From: Colwellia hornerae
GTDB lineage: Bacteria > Pseudomonadota > Gammaproteobacteria > Enterobacterales > Alteromonadaceae
NCBI RefSeq assembly: GCF_007954355.1
Contig: NZ_VOLR01000009.1
Coordinates: 62,001 to 126,000 of the forward strand
DNA: 64,000 bases
Direction: 5' to 3'
A program made the translations under genes and the position numbers. Under the pieces are notes generated by a model, which searched no databases, was not told where the DNA came from, and saw only the letters and a list, made by a program, of their open reading frames with translations. Position 1 is the first letter of the stretch. Every line of letters begins with the position of its first letter. Shown one piece after another: positions 17,762-26,651 of the stretch.

Positions 17762-18562
17762 TTAATAATTATTAGCCACTTGCTCGGTGTTACTGTGCAG
17801 TTTTATTACCACACGTCGGTCATAAAAACTGACTTCTTGTTGCGTGTTAGCCACAACCGGCGCTTGCTCACCAAAAGCAAACAGCTTAATGCGCTCTGCT
17901 TTAACACCTTGGTCAATTAAGGCATTTTTAACGGTGTTAACACGAGCAATAGACAGCGCTTGGTTTAATTTTTTATTACCTTGTTTATCGGTATAACCTG
18001 ATAAATCGATAAAGAGTTTTGGCGATTGTTGTAACATTTCTGCCAAAGCAACGATTTGACTTTTATAGTGTGGCTGTAAGTCACTAGAGCCCGTGGAAAA
18101 TTGTAAACTCATCAGTAAATTTTCAGCTTGTAGTTGACTAACATTTTGGTGTTTTTTATCAACGTTTTGTTCTAAAACTGATAATTCTAATTGATGATTT
18201 TGTTCAGAGCGGTGTAAATCGCGACGGAACTGACTAGCTGCCAGTAAATAATTCTGCTCTTGCTTTTTCAATGACGCCTGTAGCTCACTCAAATTTTCTT
18301 TGTCGTTTTGTGTTTTCGCAATAAGTGTACCCGTAGCTCCCACTAAAATAGCGCCAATAGGACCGCCAAATATCGCGCCAATAATCATACCGCTACCTAA
18401 GCCAATACTTTCTTTATCTCTGTCACTAAGTTCAACCGACTCGCTTGTGGTTAAATTCGACTTTTCAAAGGCGTAAGCAGAATGACTTAATGTCGGTGCA
18501 GCAATAAGCGCTGTGATTAAGAAAAGTTTCGCTGGGTTTAATTTACTGTTAATTTTTTTCAT
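17762..18562 (-). CDS. pdsO: Sortase-associated OmpA-like protein PdsO
   Basis: About 266 residues from ATG 18562, which has AGGA 7 bp upstream; the longer frame from 18700 adds an unlikely N-terminus. Order: signal peptide (KLFLITALIAAPTLSHSAYA), a glycine-zipper membrane segment (SGMIIGAIFGGPIGAILVGA), a helical coiled-coil stretch, and a C-terminal OmpA peptidoglycan-binding domain (LSGYTDKQGNKKLNQALSIAR). This order, divergent from a specific response regulator and kinase, matches PdsO of the proteobacterial dedicated sortase system. It probably anchors the cell envelope; its exact function is unknown in the family. Confidence 0.85.
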   Translation of the reverse strand: MKKINSKLNPAKLFLITALIAAPTLSHSAYAFEKSNLTTSESVELSDRDKESIGLGSGMIIGAIFGGPIGAILVGATGTLIAKTQNDKENLSELQASLKKQEQNYLLAASQFRRDLHRSEQNHQLELSVLEQNVDKKHQNVSQLQAENLLMSLQFSTGSSDLQPHYKSQIVALAEMLQQSPKLFIDLSGYTDKQGNKKLNQALSIARVNTVKNALIDQGVKAERIKLFAFGEQAPVVANTQQEVSFYDRRVVIKLHSNTEQVANNY

Positions 18563-18758
18563 GTTAATTCCTAAATGATTAAGGTGTTTTTTGTTGACGA
18601 GGTAATTAAAACAAGAAAAATAGGCTTTGAAACGACACAAAAAAGGCAAAGTAATGAACAAATGTGGCAACAATGTGGCAATTACAACAATTGCGCGCAT
18701 TTATAAAAAAACTCTTATATAGTGCTTTAAAATAAGTTAACCCAGAGAGTCGTATCGA

Positions 18759-19457
18759 GTGTTAAAACGAATTGCCATAGTTGAAGATGAAGCCGCTATA
18801 AGAGAAAACTATGCGGATGTGTTGCGCGTTCAAGGTTATCAAGTGCAGACCTTTGCTAATAGAGAAAGCGCCTGCAAGGCCTTTGCAATAAGTTTGCCTC
18901 ACTTAGTGATATTAGATATTGGCTTAGAACAAGAATATGATGGTGGTTTTACCCTATGCCAATGGCTTAGGAATATATCAACGACCTTGCCTATTATTTT
19001 TTTAACTGCGCGTGATAATGATGTTGATACGGTGTCAGGGTTGCGTATTGGCGCCGACGATTATTTAACTAAAGATATTAGCCTGCCACATTTATCAGCA
19101 CGCATAGCGGCACTCTTTCGTCGCCAAGAAGCACTAAAACAGCCAACCGCTGAAAGTAGTTTACTAACATTAGGGCCACTAACTATCGACAATCAACGAA
19201 TGAGCATTGTTTGGCAGCAACAAAGTGTTGATTTAACAATTACCGAATTTTGGATGGTTTTTGCCTTAGCTAAAAACCCCGGACATGTTAAGAACCGTCA
19301 ACAACTGATGAAAGACTCCAACATCTATGTCGATGACAGTACTATTACTTCTCATGTAAAACGCATTCGTAAAAAATTTAACCAAATAGATAAAGACTTT
19401 AACTGCATAGAAACAGTTTATGGCATGGGCTATCGTTGGAACAAAGATGAAAAATAA
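18759..19457 (+). CDS. pdsR: Proteobacterial dedicated sortase system response regulator
   Basis: A 232-residue OmpR/PhoB-type regulator: a receiver domain with phospho-acceptor Asp53 (LVILDIGL) and Lys105 (ADDYLTKD), then a winged-helix DNA-binding domain (about 140-230). It starts at GTG 18759 after a GAGAG element. It is divergent from pdsO across about 196 bp, which probably holds both promoters. Its last 11 bases overlap the kinase gene, so the pair is translationally coupled. Assignment to the Pds family rests on the trio with the PdsO-like protein and the unusual kinase. Confidence 0.88.
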   Translation: MLKRIAIVEDEAAIRENYADVLRVQGYQVQTFANRESACKAFAISLPHLVILDIGLEQEYDGGFTLCQWLRNISTTLPIIFLTARDNDVDTVSGLRIGADDYLTKDISLPHLSARIAALFRRQEALKQPTAESSLLTLGPLTIDNQRMSIVWQQQSVDLTITEFWMVFALAKNPGHVKNRQQLMKDSNIYVDDSTITSHVKRIRKKFNQIDKDFNCIETVYGMGYRWNKDEK

Positions 19458-21642
19458 GCTCCATTTTCGCTTTGGCTTACGGACCAAGCTGCTACTCCTG
19501 TCTAGTTTTCTCTTTGCCATTCCATGGTTTGGCTATCAATATGTATGGGAAATGGAAAAGTATTTACGCTTTGGTCAAGAACAAACCATCATAGGAACAG
19601 CAAGAGCCCTCGCAACTTCGCTGCATGAGCGCCCTAACCTTTTTAATAACCAAGCCAGTTTTTTACCCGATGTTGAAAAAGGTAAAGACCTCTACGGTTA
19701 TCAGTTATCTCAAGCGATAAATTTGGACGGTTTACCCAACGACTGGCCAAACTTTCAAGAAAAGGCCCACTATTATGGGGTTAACAACCAGCTTGGTCAG
19801 CAATTAAGCGTTAATAAGCTCACTAACCATTTTAGTGCCGCTGTTGGAAAATATGATAAATACTTATACTTTTTTATTCAGGTGGTCGACGATACGGTTA
19901 TTTATCGTGATGAAAATGCTCGAGCAATCAACAAAAATGATCATCTGGAATTATCATTCAACGATGTTGACGGCAATTTTCAACGTTTTATAGTCAGTAA
20001 CAAAAATCAGGGGTGGCTTGCTGCCTATCGCATTAATGACCTTGAAAGTAATGAACGGCTACAATTTCCCAGACCTGTTAGCTTTATCCAAGGCCAATGG
20101 CGCGATACCGAGCAAGGTTATAATATTGAACTTCGCATCCCTTTAACTAAAATCAGTGACCGCTTAGCCTTTGCCATTCATGATGTTGATGCGCCATTGA
20201 GTGCAGCCACAACAATAATAGGCAGTGCAGATCCTAGTAGCGCAGCAACCTTAGGTACCATTTTAGTGCCGTCACCTGAAATTGAACGCATAGTAAAGGG
20301 CATGAGTTACACGCAGTCACGTATTTGGGTGGTTGATCAACATCATCGTGTGCTAGCAAAAAGTGGCGACATAAAAAAAGCCAGTGGCTTATGGCAAAAA
20401 AATATCAATAACTCTGATAACGATGGCTCTTGGTATGCTTGGATACAAAAATACTTACAACCGTTATTTCAACATTTGCTCAACAAACCTCAAGATGATT
20501 TTATTGACCGTCTTTACGACACACAAAACCTAACCGGTGAACATATTGAAGCCGCGCTTGCGGGTACGCCAAAATCTCAATGGCGATTAACCACAGACAA
20601 AAAAGCGGTGATCATATCAGCTGCCTACCCTATTTATATCAGTGATAAGGTCAATGGAGCGGTCATTGTTGAAGAAACAACCAATGGCATTTTAAGTGTA
20701 CGAAATAAAGCCTTAGAGAAATTATTCACCTCAATTTTAGCGATTATGTTATTGGGTGCCTTCGCTTTTTTCTTTTTTGCGTCACGTATTTCAAATCGCA
20801 TTCGCCAACTTCGTAATCAGGCAGAAATTGCCATAGATGAACACGGTCGAATCAATAACGATATTGCCGAGAGTATGCAAGTATCAACAGCGAATGATGA
20901 GATTGGCGATCTCTCTCGCAGTTTTTCAACGGCGGTAAATCGTTTAAGCCAGTACAATCATTATTTAGAAAATATGTCGTCACGACTCTCTCATGAACTC
21001 CGCACACCGATAGCGATTGTAAGAACCTCCTTGGAGAATTTGTCTTTACAAGCCTTACCTGAGAACAGTTCCGCTTATATTGACCGTGCCCAAAGTGGTA
21101 TCAGTCGCTTAAACAATATTTTAACGAATATGAGTGAAGCGACTCGTCTTGAACAAATGCTCAATCAAACTGACAAGGTCAGTTTTAATGTCTTCGACGT
21201 GCTTAATGGTTGTGTACAAGGATATCAGCAGATATACCCTAACTTTGCTATTGAGTATTTGGCCTCAGATAAAAAAGTAATGTTGGCGGGCTCACCTGAG
21301 CATATTGCCCAATTATTAGATAAGGTTGTCACTAATGCCGTAGAGTTTAGTGAAGATAATAAACTTTTCATAACCACAGCGTTGAAAAATAAAGACATCA
21401 CAATTCACGTTAGCAATAACGGCACGTTATTGCCCGAAACGATGGAAGAGCGACTTTTTGATTCTATGGTTTCAATGCGTAAAACACCGCAAATAAAAGA
21501 AGATAAGACCCCTCATTTGGGATTAGGCTTATATATTGCGCGCTTGATTTGTGAATTTCATCAGGGGCATATCATGGCAAGTAATCATCATAATCCGCAA
21601 GGTGTCACGGTGTCGATTACCTTGCCATTGCAGGTAAAGTAA
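19447..21642 (+). CDS. pdsS: Proteobacterial dedicated sortase system histidine kinase
   Basis: About 731 residues from ATG 19447 (GGA 7 bases upstream; overlaps pdsR by 11 bases). Order: N-terminal TM, a large periplasmic region that includes a CBM9-like beta-sandwich (about 75-240; NLDGLPNDWP ... NKNDHLELSFND), a second TM (LFTSILAIMLLGAFAFFFFA), HAMP, a HisKA domain with His516 (SRLSHELRTPIA), and an ATPase domain (N-box LLDKVVTNAVEF, G-box HLGLGLYIARL). The CBM9-like sensor suggests a glycan or polyol ligand. The kinase gene runs to within 4 bp of convergent queE with no clear terminator. Confidence 0.88.
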   Translation: MKNKLHFRFGLRTKLLLLSSFLFAIPWFGYQYVWEMEKYLRFGQEQTIIGTARALATSLHERPNLFNNQASFLPDVEKGKDLYGYQLSQAINLDGLPNDWPNFQEKAHYYGVNNQLGQQLSVNKLTNHFSAAVGKYDKYLYFFIQVVDDTVIYRDENARAINKNDHLELSFNDVDGNFQRFIVSNKNQGWLAAYRINDLESNERLQFPRPVSFIQGQWRDTEQGYNIELRIPLTKISDRLAFAIHDVDAPLSAATTIIGSADPSSAATLGTILVPSPEIERIVKGMSYTQSRIWVVDQHHRVLAKSGDIKKASGLWQKNINNSDNDGSWYAWIQKYLQPLFQHLLNKPQDDFIDRLYDTQNLTGEHIEAALAGTPKSQWRLTTDKKAVIISAAYPIYISDKVNGAVIVEETTNGILSVRNKALEKLFTSILAIMLLGAFAFFFFASRISNRIRQLRNQAEIAIDEHGRINNDIAESMQVSTANDEIGDLSRSFSTAVNRLSQYNHYLENMSSRLSHELRTPIAIVRTSLENLSLQALPENSSAYIDRAQSGISRLNNILTNMSEATRLEQMLNQTDKVSFNVFDVLNGCVQGYQQIYPNFAIEYLASDKKVMLAGSPEHIAQLLDKVVTNAVEFSEDNKLFITTALKNKDITIHVSNNGTLLPETMEERLFDSMVSMRKTPQIKEDKTPHLGLGLYIARLICEFHQGHIMASNHHNPQGVTVSITLPLQVK

Positions 21643-21646
21643 TTAT

Positions 21647-22321
21647 TTACTCGATTCCTAAATATTTATGTACTTGAACTGATAAACGCCAATTATTTTC
21701 AATACAACTTTTTATCGCTAACGCTGTTGCCCGTTCTTTTTGGCTAATGGGTTGCAAGTAAACTTGGGTGTTAACAATATTATGTTCGGCTAATAACGCT
21801 TTTAAGTCGTCTATATGTTGCTCAGTCGCCACTGGATGTTTAATTTCATTGGCACGTAACATCGCTGAGTTTAAAATTTTATAGCCCCCCTTCATGTTTA
21901 CTTTTGGAGAAACAGTCACCCAGCACTTAGCTGATACTTGTAATTCAAAAGTACCCGATGTTTCTAATTGACAACTAAAACCATGTGTTTCTAGTGCTTG
22001 GCACAGAGGCAATAAGTCAACCATTGCCGGTTCGCCGCCAGTAATAACGATGTGTTTGGCTTGATAGCCTTCTGCCGTTATCATCGCTAAAATATCTTTA
22101 ACCGTAAGCGCTGACCACGTTTGAGATTCAGCTTCTTTTGTTAACATAGCGTTCGGTGTGACTTCATCTTCAAGGTTTATTGCCCAAGTATGCTTAGTAT
22201 CACACCACGAGCAAGCAACGGGGCAACCTTGTAAACGGATAAAAATTGAAGGTTGACCGGTAAAAGCGCCCTCTCCTTGAATAGTTTCAAATAATTCATT
22301 AATTTTATATTTTACGGTCAT
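21647..22321 (-). CDS. queE: 7-carboxy-7-deazaguanine synthase
   Basis: A 224-residue radical-SAM enzyme making 7-carboxy-7-deazaguanine in preQ0/queuosine synthesis. The cluster-binding Cys motif is CPVACSWC (CxxxCxxC, residues 33-40), preceded by the substrate-site INELFETIQGEG. The GGEP SAM-binding motif follows (VITGGEPAMVDL). It is divergent from queC across 79 bp; no preQ1 riboswitch was recognised there. Confidence 0.95.
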   Translation of the reverse strand: MTVKYKINELFETIQGEGAFTGQPSIFIRLQGCPVACSWCDTKHTWAINLEDEVTPNAMLTKEAESQTWSALTVKDILAMITAEGYQAKHIVITGGEPAMVDLLPLCQALETHGFSCQLETSGTFELQVSAKCWVTVSPKVNMKGGYKILNSAMLRANEIKHPVATEQHIDDLKALLAEHNIVNTQVYLQPISQKERATALAIKSCIENNWRLSVQVHKYLGIE

Positions 22322-22400
22322 CGGGGTTTTTGCCTGTTTATTGCTGGTGTAAATTGAAGTAAAATGCGCGATATTAATTATACCCTAAGAGACTTTAGAA

Positions 22401-23057
22401 ATGACAAACAAAGTTGTTGTTATTTATTCTGGTGGCATGGACTCATTCACTGTGCTTAATCGCGCCTTGCATGATGGTAAAGAAGTGTTCGCATTAACCT
22501 TTGATTACGGACAGCGTCATGTCAAAGAAATTAAATTTGCCAGTACGGTTTGTCAATCACTTGATGTAAACCATAAAATTATCGATATATCAGCGATTAA
22601 TCAATTACTTGCTGGTTCATCATTAACCGATAACATTGATATTCCTGAAGGTCATTACGAGGCTGAAAGTATGAAATCAACGGTTGTTCCTAACCGTAAC
22701 ATGATTTTGTTATCACTTGCGGTCGGTTATGCTGTTTCAGTGGGAGCTAGCCAAGTTTATTACGGCGCACATTCAGGGGATCATGCAATATATCCTGATT
22801 GTCGTCCCGAATTTGTCATGAAAATGAATGAGGTCTGTAAAATAGCTAACTACGAATCAGTAGAAATATTTAGCCCTTATTTAACGGTTACTAAAAGTGA
22901 TATTTTAACAGATGGCTTAAAAATGGGCTTAAGCTATGATAATACGTGGACATGCTATAACGGCCGTGAAAAAGCCTGTGGAAAATGTGGCGCCTGCCAA
23001 GAGCGTTTAGAAGCCTTTAGTGATAATAATGTTAGCGATCCACTGAGTTACGAATAG
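22401..23057 (+). CDS. queC: 7-cyano-7-deazaguanine synthase
   Basis: A 218-residue ATP-dependent enzyme converting 7-carboxy-7-deazaguanine to preQ0. The PP-loop SGGMDS is at residues 10-15, and the C-terminal zinc site ([16 protein letters not shown]) supplies four Cys. The length is normal for the family. It is a single-gene unit closed by a strong terminator and paired with divergent queE. Confidence 0.96.
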   Translation: MTNKVVVIYSGGMDSFTVLNRALHDGKEVFALTFDYGQRHVKEIKFASTVCQSLDVNHKIIDISAINQLLAGSSLTDNIDIPEGHYEAESMKSTVVPNRNMILLSLAVGYAVSVGASQVYYGAHSGDHAIYPDCRPEFVMKMNEVCKIANYESVEIFSPYLTVTKSDILTDGLKMGLSYDNTWTCYNGREKACGKCGACQERLEAFSDNNVSDPLSYE

Positions 23058-23067
23058 TGATAAATAA

Positions 23068-23099
23068 GATAAAACACGGTAGCGTGTTTTATCTTTTTT
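23068..23099 (+). terminator. Rho-independent terminator of queC
   Basis: An 11-bp perfect stem (GATAAAACACG with 23083-23093), GTAG loop, and six T (23094-23099), 11 bp past the queC stop. Confidence 0.92.
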
Positions 23100-23101
23100 C
23101 A

Positions 23102-23125
23102 GTGCTGTGCTGTGCTGTGCTGTGC
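23102..23125. repeat. GTGCT pentanucleotide microsatellite
   Basis: Four complete GTGCT units plus GTGC in tandem, between the queC terminator and the lysC stop. It is non-coding and could vary in copy number by slippage. Confidence 0.85.
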
Positions 23126-23148
23126 AATGTAAACAATACGGTTAAAGC

Positions 23149-24501
23149 TTATGAAAACAAAGCATTGTGTAGCTTTTCAACGGTTTCATTTGCTTGTTTC
23201 TCATCAACTAAGAAACATAAGTTATGTTCACTGGCGCCATGACAAATCATTCGCACGTTTATCCCTGAGATAGTTTCAAAAATACTGGTACCAACGCCAT
23301 TACTGCGATGCATTTTATTTCCTATTACCGCTATTAACGATAAACCGTGTTCTACGGTAACTTCACAAAGCTGTTCTAATTCTTCAACAACGGTTGAATT
23401 TAAAAGCGCTTGCGTCGAACCCGTTGGATTGTCAAAGGTTAGCGCAACACTGATTTCACTGGTGGTAATTAAATCAACACTCAGTTCATGTTTGGCTAAA
23501 ATACCAAAGACTTGTGCGAGAAAACCACTAGCATGTAGCATGGCCGGACTCTTTACCGTTACTAATGTTTGCTCTCTACGTAGGGCTATTGAGCGATATA
23601 TTGGGCTTGATTCAACAAACTGCTGAATGCGTGTACCACCCTTCTCTGGTTCCTTACTTGAACCAACAAAAACTGGAATATTCTTTCTCATCGCAGGAAT
23701 GAGTGTTGCGGGATGAAGAATTTTTGCGCCAAAAGTCGCCATTTCAGCCGCTTCACCAAAACTGATTTCTTTAATAGCACGAGCATGCTCGGTAATACGT
23801 GGATCTGTGGTGAAGATTCCAACAACATCGGTCCAAATAGAGAGATTATCAGCGTGTAACGCTTCGGCTAAAAGTGCAGCACTGTAGTCAGATCCGCCGC
23901 GGCCTAAGGTTGTAGTATGACCGTCTTCGTCTTGACCAATAAAGCCTTGGGTAACGATAACTTTATCAACCAGTAAAGGCGTAAGAGATTGCTGCGCATT
24001 ATCAGCAAGCAATTCAAGGTTAACCACGGCCTTACCGTATACTGCATTGGTTTTCATGACTTGGCGAACATCAAACATTTCGCCATTAACACCAACAGAT
24101 TTAAGGACTTGTGCAAAGATACGTGAACTCATTTGTTCACCAAATGACAAGATTGCATCGGCTATACGTGAGCAATAATTAAGGGATTGCGCGTTAGAAA
24201 ACTCGCTTAACTCATTTAGCAGTTGATCAATTTGAAAGTTTAGCTGTGTTTCTTCAGCTAAATGTTGGGTAATATTGAATTGGATAGCGCGAATGCTGCT
24301 AATAATTGCTAATTGTTCATGCTGAGGTACATCTTTTTGACTTAGACGAACCAGTAAATTAGTAACGCCTGAACTTGCCGATACAACGACAACTTTATTA
24401 CTTGCATCGTTTTTAATTATCTGAGCGCATCGCAACATCGCTTGATGATCAGCTAGACTTGTGCCGCCAAATTTTGCAACAGTAAAAGGTAATAATGACA
24501 T
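23149..24501 (-). CDS. lysC: Lysine-sensitive aspartate kinase (aspartokinase III)
   Basis: 450 residues, the length of E. coli LysC. The amino-acid kinase domain opens with FTVAKFGGTS; the aspartate-site region GRGGSDYSAALLAEAL is present, and two ACT domains occupy about 310-450. It catalyses the first step of the aspartate pathway to lysine, methionine and threonine. It is monofunctional, with no homoserine dehydrogenase fused. Start ATG 24501 has GGGAG upstream. The leader carries a lysine riboswitch, so lysine should control it both at the transcript and by ACT-domain feedback. Confidence 0.97.
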   Translation of the reverse strand: MSLLPFTVAKFGGTSLADHQAMLRCAQIIKNDASNKVVVVSASSGVTNLLVRLSQKDVPQHEQLAIISSIRAIQFNITQHLAEETQLNFQIDQLLNELSEFSNAQSLNYCSRIADAILSFGEQMSSRIFAQVLKSVGVNGEMFDVRQVMKTNAVYGKAVVNLELLADNAQQSLTPLLVDKVIVTQGFIGQDEDGHTTTLGRGGSDYSAALLAEALHADNLSIWTDVVGIFTTDPRITEHARAIKEISFGEAAEMATFGAKILHPATLIPAMRKNIPVFVGSSKEPEKGGTRIQQFVESSPIYRSIALRREQTLVTVKSPAMLHASGFLAQVFGILAKHELSVDLITTSEISVALTFDNPTGSTQALLNSTVVEELEQLCEVTVEHGLSLIAVIGNKMHRSNGVGTSIFETISGINVRMICHGASEHNLCFLVDEKQANETVEKLHNALFS

Positions 24502-24569
24502 CTAAGGTCTCCCTAATTAAGCACCCAGTAATAAGTATTGGGTAACTTGATAAACTTCAAGGAAGAGCA

Positions 24570-24619
24570 TGGCTGAATAAAGAAGTGTTCTTGGTAAGAT
24601 AAACTAAACTTTTCAGCCA
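24570..24619 (-). promoter_or_regulatory. Candidate switching helix of the lysC riboswitch
   Basis: The 3' end of the aptamer (TTCAGCCA on the plus strand at 24612-24619) is exactly complementary to TGGCTGAA at 24570-24577, with further pairing by GCTCT next to it. Forming this helix would compete with riboswitch stem P1. No U-tract follows, so the output is more likely initiation control than termination; this is inference. Confidence 0.5.
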
Positions 24620-24807
24620 GAAGCTCTCCACCATAATCTAGTTAGTACTAAACATACTAACTAGAGGTGACAATCCTAAGGATTCAGCCCTAGTAACCGA
24701 ATAAATAACGCCACTCGCTAATTATTCTCGGCAATAGTCTCCCTCAATAACAGTCAAAAGAATGGTGGTTCTTCGTGTTATCTACCTAGCTACTGCTCCT
24801 CTTCTGG
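24617..24807 (-). ncRNA. Lysine riboswitch (L box) aptamer
   Basis: Read on the minus strand, the leader contains the ordered conserved L-box elements: AGAGGAGC, AGTAGC, GAGGGAGACTATTGCCGA, ACTAGGGCTGAATCC and TTGTCACC, ending in GTGGAGAGCTTCTGG. The closing P1 stem is CCAGAAG/CTTCTGG (24801-24807 with 24617-24623). The order and sequence match the E. coli lysC riboswitch element by element. It lies about 115 nt upstream of lysC. Confidence 0.95.
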
Positions 24808-24975
24808 TGTGATTATTAAAAACATACAATTTGAGTATTTATTCTAATAACCCACGTGTGGATTAAATCCTATCTGTAATAATAAATCAACAGGCTAAGT
24901 CGATCTTTTTTAGAAATAATAGTTTAACAGTATTGCCCGTAGTTCAGCTAAAGCATGGGAGGTTTTTACACAAAA

Positions 24976-25383
24976 TTAACTATTGCTGCAGCGCATTAAC
25001 TTTATACCACCGACATCCGTTGAAAAGCCGAGATTTTTATAAAAACTCTCCAGTTCAGGTAAGCAATATAATTCAAAATGTTTTACCTTGACTAATTGAT
25101 CGTGGTTTTTAACCAGACTCATCAATTGCTGACCAGTACCATTACCCCGATGAGAGGCGCTCACAATGACATCAAATATTATTGCTTTGTAGATAAAGTC
25201 GCTGATAATTCGCGTAAAACCAATGAGCTTATGGTCTTCATCGAGAATACCAATGCAAATTTGAGAACCACGAATACAATTTTGAGTGTCTTCGAGTGAG
25301 CGTTCTTTACCCCACCATACACTTTTATAAAGTTGATGAACTTGCTTTATATGGTCATCAGAAAATCTGTAAATTATTGTCAT
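24976..25383 (-). CDS. GNAT-family N-acetyltransferase
   Basis: A 135-residue cytoplasmic protein with the GNAT fold. The acetyl-CoA loop is SHRGNGTGQQLM (residues 82-93), after the beta strand AIIFDVIVSA, and a C-terminal FYKNLGFSTD completes the family pattern. The substrate cannot be read. It stands alone, upstream of and co-directional with the lysC leader, which has its own regulation. Confidence 0.88.
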   Translation of the reverse strand: MTIIYRFSDDHIKQVHQLYKSVWWGKERSLEDTQNCIRGSQICIGILDEDHKLIGFTRIISDFIYKAIIFDVIVSASHRGNGTGQQLMSLVKNHDQLVKVKHFELYCLPELESFYKNLGFSTDVGGIKLMRCSNS

Positions 25384-25443
25384 CTTTAATGTCTAAACTC
25401 ATTGTTGACTAACTTATTAACCAACCGTAATTGGCCAACAACA

Positions 25444-25728
25444 TTATTTAATAAGGCTAACACCCGCAACTTCTACGACTGTTTTTGCATCAGCGCGTTC
25501 AATAACTTTTAATAACGTTGTTTGAATAGTTTCATCTTTTCTCGCATCACCTTTACTGGTAAATTTTTGTTCTTGTGGGGCATCACCTTCTGCTGCAATA
25601 AAACCAACAACAACTTCAGTAGCACAATCAGCTGACTCGCCAAAATAAGCTAATGAGATTTGTGGGTAGCCTTGAAATCCTTTCTTAACTCTTTTTTCTA
25701 TACGTTTGGTCGATTTGTCTAAGTTCAT
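25444..25728 (-). CDS. Conserved hypothetical protein, about 94 residues
   Basis: Start ATG 25728 is chosen because GGATAA lies just upstream; the longer frame from 25773 adds a hydrophobic N-terminus without support. The protein is soluble and rich in charged residues (RIEKRVKKGFQGYPQISLAYFG ends its first third; the C-terminus is a hydrophobic-alternating AKTVVEVAGVSLIK). No motif of known function is visible. It is a single gene between an acetyltransferase and a membrane protein. Confidence 0.7.
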   Translation of the reverse strand: MNLDKSTKRIEKRVKKGFQGYPQISLAYFGESADCATEVVVGFIAAEGDAPQEQKFTSKGDARKDETIQTTLLKVIERADAKTVVEVAGVSLIK

Positions 25729-25817
25729 AATAATTATCCAAAATATAACGCCATATTGACGCGAATAAAACAATAGCTAGCTAAAATCATAAATGATTTA
25801 TCAATATAAGCTAACCC

Positions 25818-26225
25818 CTACAACACATTTTGAACCAATAAGATAAATATTAATACTATATGAGGAAATGCAATGGTAGGTCTAATTGATTGACAGGCAT
25901 ATTCCTTAATTAAGGCAAGACCTGATAAGCTAACTTTATGATATTCAGAATTAAATTGACATACATTTTCACTACTGTCGGCTGAAATATATTTTTCTAG
26001 CTGTAAAAGCCGTGTCTCAATACGTGATTGAAATGTCTTCCAAATAGCATCTTGTAGCCATAAAACGACTAAGATTAAAAAGATAGGGATCGCTATTACA
26101 TTCGATATAATGGCTGATAATAAAACGATAACGGCAATAAGTTTTATATAGAGCGAATGTTTCTCATAGCTATCAAACTGATTTTGCAGCAAGGACCATT
26201 CTGAGCTGAATTTACTTTTTTCCAT
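25818..26225 (-). CDS. Hypothetical inner-membrane protein
   Basis: 135 residues with a hydrophobic hairpin at about 27-58 (LIAVIVLLSAIISNVIAIPI and LILVVLWL) and a C-terminal hydrophobic segment (IAFPHIVLIFILLVQNVL). The soluble loop of about 60 residues carries two Cys. No family recognised. A 210-bp frame overlapping its 5' end on the same strand is not credible. Confidence 0.6.
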   Translation of the reverse strand: MEKSKFSSEWSLLQNQFDSYEKHSLYIKLIAVIVLLSAIISNVIAIPIFLILVVLWLQDAIWKTFQSRIETRLLQLEKYISADSSENVCQFNSEYHKVSLSGLALIKEYACQSIRPTIAFPHIVLIFILLVQNVL

Positions 26226-26364
26226 TTTTTTCTCTGATATTTATAATAAAAATTTGCACCTAATTGTACGATACAATAAGTTTTTAGTGAAAAGTGTAAA
26301 TAATAAAAACCAAAATCGATTTGTATACGTATAACTAACAATAACCAACTCAATGGTAAATAAA

Positions 26365-26544
26365 ATGTTTGGAATATTTAAAAAAGACCCGATAAAAAAA
26401 TTGAATAAACTCTATGAAGCTAAGCTTGAGCAAGCGATGTTTTCACAAAGAAACGGTGATATTAAGTCATATTCGATGATCACCGCTGAAGCTGAAAAAA
26501 TAGCCGTGCAGATTAAAGAGTTAGAAAATTCCCAAAAGAACTAA
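26365..26544 (+). CDS. Small DUF6435-type protein
   Basis: 59 residues starting MFGIFKKDPIKKLNKLY, a short, highly charged, helical protein that matches the pattern I associate with DUF6435. An upstream in-frame ATG at 26353 has no ribosome site, and the family usually starts at MFG. Function unknown. It is followed by its own terminator. Confidence 0.75.
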   Translation: MFGIFKKDPIKKLNKLYEAKLEQAMFSQRNGDIKSYSMITAEAEKIAVQIKELENSQKN

Positions 26545-26557
26545 CGCGCTAGCAGCG

Positions 26558-26602
26558 AAAAACCCTGCCACATCACTTAGCGGTAATGCGGAGGGGTTTT
26601 GT
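26558..26602 (+). terminator. Terminator after the DUF6435-type gene
   Basis: AAAACCC with GCC and CAT (26559-26573) pairs imperfectly with ATGCGG and GGGGTTTT (26586-26600), followed by GTTGTT. Confidence 0.65.
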
Positions 26603-26651
26603 TGTTAAAGCTAATAACTCAGTATTTATCGTGCTGCCTTGGCTATTAGGC

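Noticed and set aside
22322-22400. preQ1 riboswitch between queE and queC
   Set aside because: No H-type pseudoknot pattern or conserved A-rich tail was found in this 79-bp divergent region.
23057-23242. Open frame across the queC terminator and GTGCT repeat
   Set aside because: It is translated through a rho-independent terminator and a microsatellite, has low-complexity Cys/Val residues and overlaps the lysC 3' end.
26321-26336. TTGTATACGTATAACT as a further LacI-family operator
   Set aside because: It shares only the central TATACGTATA with the palindrome, has different outer bases and lies before a small gene unrelated to sugars.
26144-26353. 69-codon frame overlapping the small membrane-protein gene on the same strand
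   Set aside because: It has no ribosome site or sensible composition and is out of frame with the better-supported membrane protein.
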